NCBI GenBank assembly: GCA_024399615.1
Contig: JAKSNQ010000012.1
Span: forward strand, 1-37,734
DNA: 37,734 bases
Direction of reading: 5' to 3'
Origin: Paludibacteraceae bacterium
GTDB taxonomy: Bacteria; Bacteroidota; Bacteroidia; Bacteroidales; Paludibacteraceae
Shown: in pieces, positions 25,843-34,596 of the stretch
Layout of the letters: each line of letters starts with the position of its first letter
Position numbering within the stretch: position 1 is the first letter of the stretch
Translations under genes and position numbers: made by a program
The notes under the pieces: generated by a model
Database searches by the model: none
Seen by the model: only the letters and a program-made list of their open reading frames with translations
What the model was told of the DNA's origin: nothing

Positions 25843-27159
25843 ATGTTTGATAATCTATCCGAAAGACTTGAGCGCTCGTTTAAGATCCTGAAAGGCGAGG
25901 GGCGCATTACAGAAATAAATGTTGCGGAGACCGTAAAAGATATTCGCAAGGCATTGTTGGAAGCCGATGTGAACTATAAAACGGCAAAGCAATTTACAGA
26001 TTCGGTGAAAGAAAAAGCGCTGGGTCAGGACGTGTTGACATCGCTTAAACCCGGTCAGTTGTTGGTAAAAATTACGCATGACGAGTTGGCCACGCTGATG
26101 GGTGGTGAAGCTCAGGAAGTAAACCTGAAAGGAAGTCCTGCCATTGTGCTGCTAAGTGGTTTGCAGGGTTCCGGTAAGACAACTTTTGCGGCTAAGTTTG
26201 CCAATTATCTGAAAAGCAAGAAGGGCAAGAAAGTGATGATGGTAGCGTGTGACGTGTATCGTCCGGCTGCTATTGAGCAAATCAAGGTTCTGGGTGAGCA
26301 GATTGGCGTGGATGTATATGATGAGCCAAGTGAACAGAACCCGGTAGAGAAAGCGAAGAAAGCCATAGAGAAAGCACGTGTTTACGGCTATGATGTGGTG
26401 ATCGTGGATACAGCAGGCCGTTTGGCTGTGGACGAGCAGATGATGCAGGAGATTGCGGCAATAAAAGAAGCAATCAATCCTTCTGAGACATTGTTTGTAG
26501 TGGACTCGATGACCGGTCAGGACGCTGTGAATACGGCGAAAGAATTCAACGACCGTTTGGACTTCGATGGCGTAGTTTTGACCAAGTTGGATGGTGATGC
26601 CCGTGGTGGTGCGGCCTTGTCCATTCGTTCCGTTGTAGAGAAACCTATTAAATTTATAGGTACGGGCGAGAAGATGGAGGCAATAGATGTCTTCCACCCA
26701 AGTCGTATGGCCGATCGTATCCTGGGTATGGGTGACGTTGTTTCGCTTGTAGAACGTGCGCAAGAGCAATATGACGAAGAGGAGGCCCGCCGTATCTCAA
26801 AGAAGATAGCCAAGAATCAGTTTGACTTCAACGACTTCCGCAGTCAGTTGGAGCAGATTAAGAAAATGGGTAATATGAAGGACCTGATGGGCATGATACC
26901 AGGTATGGATAAGGCCTTGAAGGGTGTGGAAATCAGCGATGATGCTTTCAAGCCAATAGAGGCAATAATAGACTCAATGACTCCTGCAGAGCGTGAGAAT
27001 CCAAGTCTGCTGAATGGCAGTCGCAAGAATCGTATCGCGGCCGGTGCCGGTGTCAGCATCGTGGAGGTGAATCGCTTCCTGAAGCAATTTGACCAAACCA
27101 GCAAAATGATGCGCAAAGTGCAACAAATGCAAAAGGGCGGCAGAATGTTTCGTCGCTAA
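25843..27159 (+). CDS. ffh: Signal recognition particle protein Ffh
   Basis: Ffh binds 4.5S RNA and signal sequences and docks to FtsY to target membrane proteins. The 438 residues have the N domain (MFDNLSERLERSFKILKGEG start), the G domain with GLQGSGKTTFAAK (G1), ACDVYRPAAIEQ (G2), VDTAGRLAVDE (G3), TKLDGDARGG (G4) and GTGEKMEAIDVF (G5), and the methionine-rich M domain (MKDLMGMIPGMDKAL, then a tail ending KMMRKVQQMQKGGRMFRR). Every expected element is present. It is transcribed divergently from the CobW-type gene and followed at 40 bp by the DUF362 gene. The 4.5S RNA gene was not recognised in the window. Confidence 0.98.
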   Translation: MFDNLSERLERSFKILKGEGRITEINVAETVKDIRKALLEADVNYKTAKQFTDSVKEKALGQDVLTSLKPGQLLVKITHDELATLMGGEAQEVNLKGSPAIVLLSGLQGSGKTTFAAKFANYLKSKKGKKVMMVACDVYRPAAIEQIKVLGEQIGVDVYDEPSEQNPVEKAKKAIEKARVYGYDVVIVDTAGRLAVDEQMMQEIAAIKEAINPSETLFVVDSMTGQDAVNTAKEFNDRLDFDGVVLTKLDGDARGGAALSIRSVVEKPIKFIGTGEKMEAIDVFHPSRMADRILGMGDVVSLVERAQEQYDEEEARRISKKIAKNQFDFNDFRSQLEQIKKMGNMKDLMGMIPGMDKALKGVEISDDAFKPIEAIIDSMTPAERENPSLLNGSRKNRIAAGAGVSIVEVNRFLKQFDQTSKMMRKVQQMQKGGRMFRR

Positions 27160-27199
27160 TTGAAATCTAATTTATCCATAATCAAAAATAAAATAAGAT

Positions 27200-28351
27200 A
27201 TGGAAAAATCAAAAGTATATTTTACAGACATGCGTGCCGGAGTAGGCAGCAACATGTTGCAGAAAATGGAGCGTATCGTTCGCGAGGCAGGTATCGACAA
27301 GATTGATTTTAAAGATAAGTTGGTTGCCGTAAAGATTCACTTCGGTGAGTATGGCAATATGGCGTATATTCGTCCAAATTATGCGGCTGTCATCGTGAAA
27401 ATCATTCGTGATTTGGGTGGTAAGCCATTCCTGACGGACAGTAATACGTTGTACAGTGGCAGTCGCTCGAATGCCGTAGATCACTTGCATACCGCCATGG
27501 TGAATGGCTTCAATCTGATAGCTACGGGCTGTGATGTGGTAATCGCCGATGGTCTTCGCGGTAAGGATGAGCGTGCTATAGATGTCAATGGCGAATTTTG
27601 CAAGGCTCCATTGATTGGTGCAGCCATAGCAGAAGCGGATATCGTTGTGAGCATGACTCACTTCAAGGGTCACGAGATGGCCGGTTTTGGCGGTACAATA
27701 AAGAACCTGGGTATGGGTTCCGGTAGTGTGGCCGGCAAGCAAGAGATGCACTCGACAGCTCAACCCAAAGTGGAATTGGAAAAGTGTATCGGCTGCAAAA
27801 TTTGTGAGAAGAATTGTGCGCACGAGGCTATCAAGGTGGTGGATAAAAAGGCTGTAATTGATTACAACAAGTGTTTGGGTTGTGGTCAGTGTGTGGCACT
27901 CTGCAAGAACGAAGGTGTAGTCATGGGTAGCACCGAAAGTGGTATTATCCTGAACTATAAGATAGTGGAATATACAGAGGCAGTGTTGAAGGATAAGCCC
28001 AACTTCCACGTGTCATTTATTATGAACGTGAGTCCTGAGTGCGATTGTTGGGCACACAACGACGCAGCCATTGTGCCAGATCTTGGCATAGCAGCTTCTT
28101 TTGATCCTGTTGCTTTGGATCAGGCTTGTGCCGATTTGGTAAATGCAGCTCCAATGCTGAAGAACAACATGTTGCATGACAAGCATGAACATGAGCACGA
28201 AGGTGAGTGCCATCATGATCATGCAACCGAATGCGATCATCAGCATGACAAGTTCCACGTAATGCACCCAGATACAAATTGGCAAATCGGCCTTGAGTAC
28301 GCTGAGAAACGCGGTATGGGTACACGAGAATACGAATTGATAAAATTATAA
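27200..28351 (+). CDS. DUF362 protein with two 4Fe-4S ferredoxin motifs and a His-rich tail
   Basis: Residues 1-185 form a DUF362 domain (VKIHFGEYGNMAYIRPNY, DIVVSMTHFKGHEMAGFGG). A bacterial ferredoxin unit follows with C196/C199/C202/C206 and C225/C228/C231/C235, enough for two 4Fe-4S clusters. C-terminal residues 326-356 are rich in His, Glu and Asp (HEHEHEGECHHDH and similar). No signal peptide is visible, so it is cytoplasmic. DUF362-ferredoxin proteins are presumed electron-transfer or redox enzymes of unknown reaction. The His-rich stretch suggests metal binding and recalls the CobW-type protein encoded on the other side of ffh. The stop overlaps the next start by 1 bp (TAATG), indicating one operon. 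Confidence 0.9.
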   Translation: MEKSKVYFTDMRAGVGSNMLQKMERIVREAGIDKIDFKDKLVAVKIHFGEYGNMAYIRPNYAAVIVKIIRDLGGKPFLTDSNTLYSGSRSNAVDHLHTAMVNGFNLIATGCDVVIADGLRGKDERAIDVNGEFCKAPLIGAAIAEADIVVSMTHFKGHEMAGFGGTIKNLGMGSGSVAGKQEMHSTAQPKVELEKCIGCKICEKNCAHEAIKVVDKKAVIDYNKCLGCGQCVALCKNEGVVMGSTESGIILNYKIVEYTEAVLKDKPNFHVSFIMNVSPECDCWAHNDAAIVPDLGIAASFDPVALDQACADLVNAAPMLKNNMLHDKHEHEHEGECHHDHATECDHQHDKFHVMHPDTNWQIGLEYAEKRGMGTREYELIKL

Positions 28352-29211
28352 TGACACAAGTATTGGGTATGCCTATATTGCTCTATCTGGCAGTCATCAA
28401 CGTGGTGGCTTTTGCAGCGTATGGTGCAGATAAGTATAAAGCACAACATGGGCAATGGCGCATCCCGGAAAAAACTTTGTTGGGATTGGCCCTGATAGGT
28501 GGCGCTGCCGGTGCATTGGCCGGCATGTTCACCTTCAGGCACAAAACCAAGCATTTGAGTTTCTTGATTTTGGTTCCATTGATGTTGGTAGGCTGGATCG
28601 TTCTATTGGGTTGGATGGGTTTTACCGGCGATAACGTACTGGAAACCATTGGTCTAAATCCGATGGAACAGTCTGTAAAAGATGAGAGTGTGGATCGAGA
28701 GAAAGTACGTAAAATGGCGTTATGGTTGCATGAAAAATATCCAAAAGCGACATTGCAAGACGTTTATAAGACCTGCTATCAGGACTATTTTGGTGCTGAA
28801 CATATGGTGAAAGATGAAGAGACTGCCCGCGCATATTTGCATCAGGAATTGGAGCAGATGAAAGGCGAGAAGATGCATATCATCTCGAATGAAATGACGG
28901 GTTGGCGTCACAAATATGTTCGCAGGTCGTTGAAACTGGTGCAACAAGGGAAGCTGGATGAGGAAGCACTTTTGACAGACTTTCTCCAAGCGGCAAGTCA
29001 TTATAATAATACGCATGCGCGCATAGAACAATGGATGAGAGAATGGACAGAAGTGGCGGCTATTTGTATTGAAGCAGTACCCGAATGGGCGGATTCTTCT
29101 TTGGAAGACGAACTGTTGGAATGTGCAAAACAGGCAGCTGCCGTTCATCATAGTCGTGCTTATCACGATGCATATCATCCTCATTACAGGATAGTTAAAA
29201 ATGAAAAATAG
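28351..29211 (+). CDS. DUF1294 membrane domain fused to a soluble domain of unknown function
   Basis: Residues 1-90 are a DUF1294 domain: NVVAFAAYGADKYKAQHGQWRIPE (split here), then GLALIGGAAGALAGMFTFRHKTKH and a further membrane helix. Stand-alone DUF1294 proteins are about 90-120 residues and have no assigned function. Here about 190 more residues follow (about 100-286). These are soluble and helical, with WLHEKYPKATLQDVYKTCYQDYFGAEHMV and EMTGWRHKYVRRSLKLV (both in single stretches of the protein). I recall similar soluble domains as separate hypothetical proteins in Bacteroidales. The fusion would place the soluble domain at the inner face of the membrane. It overlaps both neighbours (1 bp and 11 bp). 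Confidence 0.85.
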   Translation: MTQVLGMPILLYLAVINVVAFAAYGADKYKAQHGQWRIPEKTLLGLALIGGAAGALAGMFTFRHKTKHLSFLILVPLMLVGWIVLLGWMGFTGDNVLETIGLNPMEQSVKDESVDREKVRKMALWLHEKYPKATLQDVYKTCYQDYFGAEHMVKDEETARAYLHQELEQMKGEKMHIISNEMTGWRHKYVRRSLKLVQQGKLDEEALLTDFLQAASHYNNTHARIEQWMREWTEVAAICIEAVPEWADSSLEDELLECAKQAAAVHHSRAYHDAYHPHYRIVKNEK

Positions 29212-30406
29212 ACTATTGAAATCTTTTCTGTCGGTGTGTGGGTTAGTGCTGTTGAGTGCTATCCAGATATCATGTACTCCCAATCAAGGGAATACGTCTC
29301 ATGAACCTCAGCATCGCGATTCCGTAGCAGTTGATGCTATTCAGTTGAGATCGCTTGAGGATATGTCGTTACGTGAAAAAGTAGGACAGATGTTTAATGT
29401 TCGGCCCGAGGTGTTAAATGGTGACCAAGCCACTATCTATCCTAATTATCGCATGAAGCAAGCGTTTGCGAAATATCCTTGTGGTTCGTTGACGCTGTTT
29501 GGCAAGAATATCTCGCACCCCAATCAGCTGAAGGAGTTGACCGCATTTTTGCACGGCCTTGGTGATTATCCGCTATTGTGCATAGATGAAGAGGGTGGAA
29601 GAGTAGCTCGAATAGCACGAGAAAATAAGAACTATTTCGACGTGCCGAGTTATGAAAGTATGTGGTCGATAGGTCAAAGTGGCAATAGTGAAAATGCGTA
29701 TGAAGCGGGTTCTTCGATAGGTGAATATTTGTCACGTTATGGCTTAGACGTCGATTTTGCACCAGTTGCAGACATATGGAGCAATCCGAATAATCAAGTG
29801 ATAGCAGATCGTTCCTTCTCCAATGACGCTCATGTGGTTGCTCAAATGACGGGCCGATTTTATGATGGTTTGTCCGAGCATCATGTTGTGGGCTGCTACA
29901 AGCATTTTCCCGGGCATGGCGACACAGATACCGACACGCATTTGGGATATGCAGAGACCACCAAGAGTTGGGAAGAATTGCAGGCATTTGAGTTGATACC
30001 ATTCCAATCCGGTATAGATAAAGGGGTAGAAATGATAATGGTCGGGCATGTGAGTGCTCCCAGTGTGACCGGTCAGTCCGTACCAGCCACGTTGTCGTAT
30101 ATGCTGCTGACGGAGAAGCTACGAGGTGAAATGGGCTTTGAAGGCATTATTATCACGGATGGTATGGAAATGGGTGCCATTCGTAACGAATATGCAGGTC
30201 AAGGCGGTGAGGCTGCTATTCGTGCTATCGAGGCAGGCGTTGATATCATCTTGTTGCCAGATGACTATTTTTCCACCTTTGATGCTGTAGTTTCAGCCGT
30301 GGAACAGGGTAGGTTGACAGAAGAACGCATCAATCAGAGTGTAACACGCATTTTAGCGCTGAAACGCGAGTTGTTGCAATGTAAAATTTCAAATAATTCA
30401 AAATAA
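29201..30406 (+). CDS. Glycoside hydrolase family 3 beta-N-acetylhexosaminidase, lipoprotein (NagZ-like)
   Basis: This 401-residue lipoprotein (lipobox QISC, C25) has the single-domain GH3 form that removes terminal GlcNAc from muropeptides or other glycans. The signature KHFPGHGDTDTDTH spans 234-247. By comparison with NagZ its D245-H247 pair is the acid/base dyad, and D320 in IIITDGMEMG is the nucleophile. The substrate-binding CIDEEGGRVAR lies at 127-137. Being lipid-anchored, it would act in the periplasm or at the surface, unlike cytosolic E. coli NagZ. The gene begins 11 bp before the end of the DUF1294-fusion gene, so the two are translationally coupled. Confidence 0.93.
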   Translation: MKNRLLKSFLSVCGLVLLSAIQISCTPNQGNTSHEPQHRDSVAVDAIQLRSLEDMSLREKVGQMFNVRPEVLNGDQATIYPNYRMKQAFAKYPCGSLTLFGKNISHPNQLKELTAFLHGLGDYPLLCIDEEGGRVARIARENKNYFDVPSYESMWSIGQSGNSENAYEAGSSIGEYLSRYGLDVDFAPVADIWSNPNNQVIADRSFSNDAHVVAQMTGRFYDGLSEHHVVGCYKHFPGHGDTDTDTHLGYAETTKSWEELQAFELIPFQSGIDKGVEMIMVGHVSAPSVTGQSVPATLSYMLLTEKLRGEMGFEGIIITDGMEMGAIRNEYAGQGGEAAIRAIEAGVDIILLPDDYFSTFDAVVSAVEQGRLTEERINQSVTRILALKRELLQCKISNNSK

Positions 30407-30416
30407 AAATAGAACA

Positions 30417-30848
30417 ATGTACAGTGATCCAAAAGAGTGCATCTATTGCACCAAACATGAGGCACGCGAAGCAATCATGCTTCCTATTTGCGAGTTGAGT
30501 GTAAGTAAGGCTTTCTTGTTCAAAGAACAGACTTACCATGGCCGTTGCCTAGTGGCATACAATGGCCACGTGAATGACCTGAATGAACTGAGCGACGAAG
30601 AACGTAACGCATTCATGGCTGATGTGGCAAAAGTAACTCGTGCCATGCAAAAATTGTTCAATCCGGAAAAGATTAACTATGGTGCCTACAGCGATAAGTT
30701 GTCGCATCTGCACTTCCATCTTGCACCAAAGTATGTAGATGGTCCTGACTATGGTGGCACATTCCAGATGAATCCAGGCAAAGTGTACCTGACAGATGCT
30801 GAGTATGAACAGATGATAGCAGATTTGAAGTCGGCCATCATGCAATAA
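30417..30848 (+). CDS. HIT-family nucleotide-binding hydrolase/transferase
   Basis: This 143-residue cytosolic protein has the histidine triad SHLHFHLAP (H97, H99, H101) and the N-terminal CIYC zinc-type pair (C8, C11) of HinT-like members. HIT proteins hydrolyse or transfer nucleoside phosphoramidates or dinucleotides. Its size matches the small diadenosine-polyphosphate hydrolase/HinT group. It lies 10 bp after the GH3 gene and 9 bp before the next gene, inside one operon. Confidence 0.92.
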   Translation: MYSDPKECIYCTKHEAREAIMLPICELSVSKAFLFKEQTYHGRCLVAYNGHVNDLNELSDEERNAFMADVAKVTRAMQKLFNPEKINYGAYSDKLSHLHFHLAPKYVDGPDYGGTFQMNPGKVYLTDAEYEQMIADLKSAIMQ

Positions 30849-30857
30849 ATATAAGGT

Positions 30858-31259
30858 ATGGGAACTGTAGGAAAAACGATAGGCTGTCTGACGCCAATTG
30901 TATTGCTGATCGTGGCAGGCTGGTTTTATTTCCAGTATTGTTTTGTACGCTCAGAGGGTGTAGATACCGGTGAACTGAATTATTTTGCATATCAGGGAGT
31001 GGTGTTCAAGACATATGAAGGAAAGTTGATTCAAACTGGTTTTCAACGTAATGCAACAGGTGCACAGAGCAACGAGTTTCGTTTCTCTGTCGACAATTCC
31101 GCAATTGCTGATTCATTGATGCATTGTACGGGTAAACAAGTGGAATTGCATTATCGAAAATATACCAAAGCATTACCATGGCGTGGTGAAAGCGTATATG
31201 TAGTGGATAGTATCTGGTCTGTGAAAAACGTGAGTCCGTCTATGTATAAGAGCTTTTAA
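30858..31259 (+). CDS. Small membrane-anchored protein of unknown function
   Basis: This 133-residue protein has one N-terminal membrane helix (about 9-26, CLTPIVLLIVAGWFYFQY). The rest (about 35-130) is soluble and probably periplasmic, with FKTYEGKLIQTGF and VELHYRKYTKALPWRGESVYVVDSIW (one continuous stretch, split by reading frame only in this text). I recall similar Bacteroidales proteins carrying an implausible enzyme name, so I call it unknown. It is 9 bp downstream of the HIT gene and 32 bp upstream of the acyl-CoA ligase gene. Confidence 0.8.
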   Translation: MGTVGKTIGCLTPIVLLIVAGWFYFQYCFVRSEGVDTGELNYFAYQGVVFKTYEGKLIQTGFQRNATGAQSNEFRFSVDNSAIADSLMHCTGKQVELHYRKYTKALPWRGESVYVVDSIWSVKNVSPSMYKSF

Positions 31260-31291
31260 TCTACATAAATTGAAACTGAAAAATTGAAATT

Positions 31292-33145
31292 ATGATACAA
31301 GACAATTTTATACGTCTTTTTGAAGACGCTATTCGTCGACACTGGAGTCAGCCAGCAATGACAGACTATGGTCACGATAAGGTGTGGACCTATGGTGAAG
31401 TAGGTGAGCAGGTCGAAAAACTGCATATTCTGCTTCAGCAATGTGGAATTGAAAAAAATGACAAGGTGGCTCTGATTGGCCGTAATTCCTCCACCTGGGC
31501 TATAACTTATGTAGCCGTAGTCACTTATGGTGCAATCGTTGTACCTATTTTGCAGGACTTCAAACCCGGTGATGTGACACATATCATCAATCACTCGGAG
31601 TCAAAGTTGCTGTTTACAGGTGATGCGATTTGGGAGCATTTGGACCTGAATGACATGCTTGAAGTAAAGGCCGTATTTTCTCTGACAAATTTTGCTCCTC
31701 TTGCGGTAAAACATCGTGCGCTGAGCGAAAAAGAACTGAAAACCGCCAATAAGGAAGCCAAACGAGAGGTAGAAAGAGCCGAGAAAGACTTCAATGAAGC
31801 CGAGAAGGCAGCCAAGAAAGCCGCAAAGAAAGCAGGTGAGGACTATGAGAAGAAAAAGTTCGTACCAGAAGAAATTGAAGTTAGTGAGTTTGTGCCAATC
31901 ATGAATGAAGACGAGTTGACACCATCGTATATCGAAGCGTTGTTCTTGGAGAAATTCAACCATAATTTCCACAAAGACCGCATTCGCTACGATTACAAAG
32001 ACAATAGTGAAGTGGCCTCAATTAACTACACGAGCGGAACAACTGGTTTCTCGAAAGGTGTTGTGACTCCACTGAACGCTTTAGCCGGCAATGTAACCTT
32101 TGGTTTGGAAACAAAAATTTGCTATGAAGGAAGCCGCTTCTTATGTTTCTTGCCATTGGCGCATGCATATGGTTGCGCATTTGATTTTCTGAGCAATTTC
32201 TGTGCGGGTGGTTACACCTGCTATTACGGTCGTCCATTGGCTGCAAAGATTTTGCTGAAAGCTTTCTCAGAGTTTAAACCAACGACCATTTTTACTGTAC
32301 CTTTGATCATCGAGAAGATTTATAAGAAGATGATCCAGCCTATATTGAATGATCCAATGAAAAGTTGGGTATTTGCCGTTCCAGGTTTGTCGGGTGCAGT
32401 ATTGTCTCAGATTCGCAAGAAACTGATAGATGCCTTTGGTGGTGAGTTTAAGCAGGTAATCATCGGTGGTGCTCCACTGAACGCAGAGGTAGAGGCCTTC
32501 TTCCATAAAATAGAGTTTCCATTTACAGTGGGCTATGGTATGACCGAATGCGCTCCATTGATTTCCTTTGCTCCATACAATGAGTTTATTCCTCAGTCTT
32601 GTGGTCGTATATTGCCCAAAATGGAAGTGCGAATTGCAAATCCCAACGCAGATGGTGTCGGTGAGATAGAGGTAACCGGTGAGAACGTAATGTTGGGATA
32701 CTATAAAAACGAAGAAGCGACTCAATTGACCTTCTCGGAAGATGGTTGGCTGAAGACAGGTGACCTGGGCGAGGTGGATGATGATGGTAATATTACGATC
32801 AAAGGTCGCAATAAGACGATGCTTCTGGGCCCAAGCGGACAAAATATCTATCCAGAAGAAATAGAGGCTGTGCTTGATAATATGCCATTCATTCAGGAGT
32901 CAATCGTTATGCAAAAAGATGACGTTCTTGTAGCATTGGTATGTCCGGATATGGAGGCAGCAGATGCGGCCCATCTGACTCCAGAACAGTTGCGTGAGCA
33001 GATGGAAGTAAACCGAAAGCAGGTGAATAAGCAGGTGGCTGCTTATGAGCAGGTGACCCAAATACGCATCTATCCTCACGAGTTTGAAAAGACACCTAAG
33101 AAGTCCATCAAACGATATCTCTATAACCCGACAATGGGCGAATAA
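31292..33145 (+). CDS. Long-chain fatty acid-CoA ligase (AMP-forming) with a charged coiled-coil insertion
   Basis: This 617-residue ANL-family enzyme makes acyl-CoA from a fatty acid, ATP and CoA. The P-loop YTSGTTGFSKG lies at 246-256. VGYGMTECAPL, GWLKTGDLGEVDDDG and the C-terminal lysine region KTPKKSIKRYLY follow as expected. It is about 60 residues longer than typical members. The extra length sits before the P-loop as a Lys/Glu/Ala-rich segment at about 143-190 (KEAKREVERAEKDFNEAEKA, split), predicted as coiled coil. This could mediate oligomer or membrane contact. It is the last gene of the operon that starts at the DUF362 gene, ending in the terminator at 33190-33229. Confidence 0.93.
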   Translation: MIQDNFIRLFEDAIRRHWSQPAMTDYGHDKVWTYGEVGEQVEKLHILLQQCGIEKNDKVALIGRNSSTWAITYVAVVTYGAIVVPILQDFKPGDVTHIINHSESKLLFTGDAIWEHLDLNDMLEVKAVFSLTNFAPLAVKHRALSEKELKTANKEAKREVERAEKDFNEAEKAAKKAAKKAGEDYEKKKFVPEEIEVSEFVPIMNEDELTPSYIEALFLEKFNHNFHKDRIRYDYKDNSEVASINYTSGTTGFSKGVVTPLNALAGNVTFGLETKICYEGSRFLCFLPLAHAYGCAFDFLSNFCAGGYTCYYGRPLAAKILLKAFSEFKPTTIFTVPLIIEKIYKKMIQPILNDPMKSWVFAVPGLSGAVLSQIRKKLIDAFGGEFKQVIIGGAPLNAEVEAFFHKIEFPFTVGYGMTECAPLISFAPYNEFIPQSCGRILPKMEVRIANPNADGVGEIEVTGENVMLGYYKNEEATQLTFSEDGWLKTGDLGEVDDDGNITIKGRNKTMLLGPSGQNIYPEEIEAVLDNMPFIQESIVMQKDDVLVALVCPDMEAADAAHLTPEQLREQMEVNRKQVNKQVAAYEQVTQIRIYPHEFEKTPKKSIKRYLYNPTMGE

Positions 33146-33189
33146 GCATCAATTACGCGCTATTTTAGCAAAAAATGCATTGAATAATG

Positions 33190-33229
33190 AAAAAACTTGC
33201 CACAAATTTTGTCATGTGGCAAGTTTTTT
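33190..33229 (+). terminator. Strong intrinsic terminator after the acyl-CoA ligase gene, overlapping the next promoter
   Basis: A perfect 15-bp inverted repeat (AAAAAACTTGCCACA at 33190-33204, its complement at 33215-33229) with a 10-nt loop ends in six T. The loop contains the -33 TTTG of the next promoter (33208-33211), and the 3' arm forms most of that promoter's spacer. Confidence 0.9.
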
Positions 33230-33238
33230 GTATCTTTG
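33208..33238 (+). promoter_or_regulatory. Bacteroidetes-type promoter for the outer-membrane protein/TPR/lptC genes
   Basis: The -33 TTTG (33208-33211), a 19-bp spacer and the -7 TATCTTTG (33231-33238) match the consensus exactly. Transcription would start near 33245, about 30 nt before the start at 33276. The promoter is embedded in the terminator hairpin of the previous operon. Confidence 0.85.
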
Positions 33239-33275
33239 CAGACTGAATGCGCATAGTGTGCGCCTGAGTTGATAA

Positions 33276-34490
33276 ATGAAAAATAAAAGAGTATATATAT
33301 TTGTGTGGATGCTGCTGATGGTAGCAGTCGTTTTTGCGCAGAACAATACCCAATCACCTTTTTCCAAGTTAGCATATGGTGAGATGAATGACAATGTTCC
33401 AGGTGCCTATCGTGCTATGGGTAGTGTGGGTATAGGTATGCGTGACAATCGCGTAATCAATCCTTCACAGCCGGCCTCATTTACGGTAGTGGACAGTACT
33501 TCGTTTATGTTTGACCTCGCCGCTTCCGGTATGTGGGATAATTATTCCGATGCAGGTGGAACACGTAATGTGGGTAATGGTAATCTGGAGTATTTGGCCC
33601 TTCAGTTTCCTATTTGGAAGCGTTGGATAGGCATGTCTGTCGGTGTGTTGCCATATTCAGTTCAAGGCTATCAGTTCAGTCTTTCCGACTCGATAAACTC
33701 GCATTATCACTACTCAAAAGACTATGTTGGAGAAGGTGGCATCACTCAGGTGTATGCCGGTTTGTCATTTAATATCTGTGATTGGTTTGCGGTTGGTGCT
33801 AATGCGTACTATATGTTCGGTGATTTGACCAACGAACGAAGCATCAGTTTTGAGGACCAAACTATGAATAATGAGGCAGAAATTTCAATGTTGGACGTTC
33901 GAGATTGGCGCTTCAGATATGGCGCGCAGCTCTTTCACCAATTTGATAAATGCTACTTCTCATTAGGAGCTATTTTTGAAAACAAGAGTAAACTAAACAG
34001 TGATTTTTATCATATTGAAACTTTGGCTACAGATACGATTGAATACGTGGTACCAGACTGCGAACTTCCTATGGTTTGGGGTGTCGGGGCCATGTTCAAT
34101 TATGGTGGACGATTCATGTTCAGTGCAGACTACACACGTCATGGATGGGGTAGTGTCAAGTATTATGATGCATCGCAACAACTGCAGGATCGTTACAAAT
34201 TAGCTCTCGGTTTTGAATATACGCATAATCCCTTTGGACGTCGATATGTTGACCATATGCCTTGGCGTATAGGTTTCTCGATGGCAAATTCGTATGTTAG
34301 TTCTATCCCCAGCAAAGAATATATAGTGTCCATGGGTACCGCGTTCCCACTACATAATGTAGCAACGGTTATCAATACTTCGTTGGAGTATGGACATCGT
34401 GGTAATCATTCAACGATTAACGAAAATTTCATTCGTTTTACCCTGAATGTGGCAGTAAATGAGAATTGGTTCTTCAAAAGACGTTTATAA
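33276..34490 (+). CDS. Outer-membrane beta-barrel protein
   Basis: This 404-residue protein has a signal peptide (MKNKRVYIFVWMLLMVAVVFAQ). The mature part shows many alternating strands and an aromatic C-terminal strand (FFKRRL ending). The NTQSPFSKLAYGEMND start and the GYQFSLSDSINSHYHYSKDYVGEGG region (one continuous run, split by length limits here) resemble conserved Bacteroidetes FadL/OmpP1-like barrels. The family has no confirmed substrate. It is followed by a secreted TPR protein and LptC. This order is, as I recall, common in Bacteroidales, where the three genes sit beside coaX and a CBS-domain transporter, neither of which is in the window. Confidence 0.88.
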   Translation: MKNKRVYIFVWMLLMVAVVFAQNNTQSPFSKLAYGEMNDNVPGAYRAMGSVGIGMRDNRVINPSQPASFTVVDSTSFMFDLAASGMWDNYSDAGGTRNVGNGNLEYLALQFPIWKRWIGMSVGVLPYSVQGYQFSLSDSINSHYHYSKDYVGEGGITQVYAGLSFNICDWFAVGANAYYMFGDLTNERSISFEDQTMNNEAEISMLDVRDWRFRYGAQLFHQFDKCYFSLGAIFENKSKLNSDFYHIETLATDTIEYVVPDCELPMVWGVGAMFNYGGRFMFSADYTRHGWGSVKYYDASQQLQDRYKLALGFEYTHNPFGRRYVDHMPWRIGFSMANSYVSSIPSKEYIVSMGTAFPLHNVATVINTSLEYGHRGNHSTINENFIRFTLNVAVNENWFFKRRL

Positions 34491-34596
34491 ATTCTTCAAT
34501 TTTGGCACGGTGTTTGAAAGTATATATTCAAACGAATGTTAATTCAGTTGGTGATGAATTCCATTGAAATATTTTAACTCTTAAATAAATTCTGAT

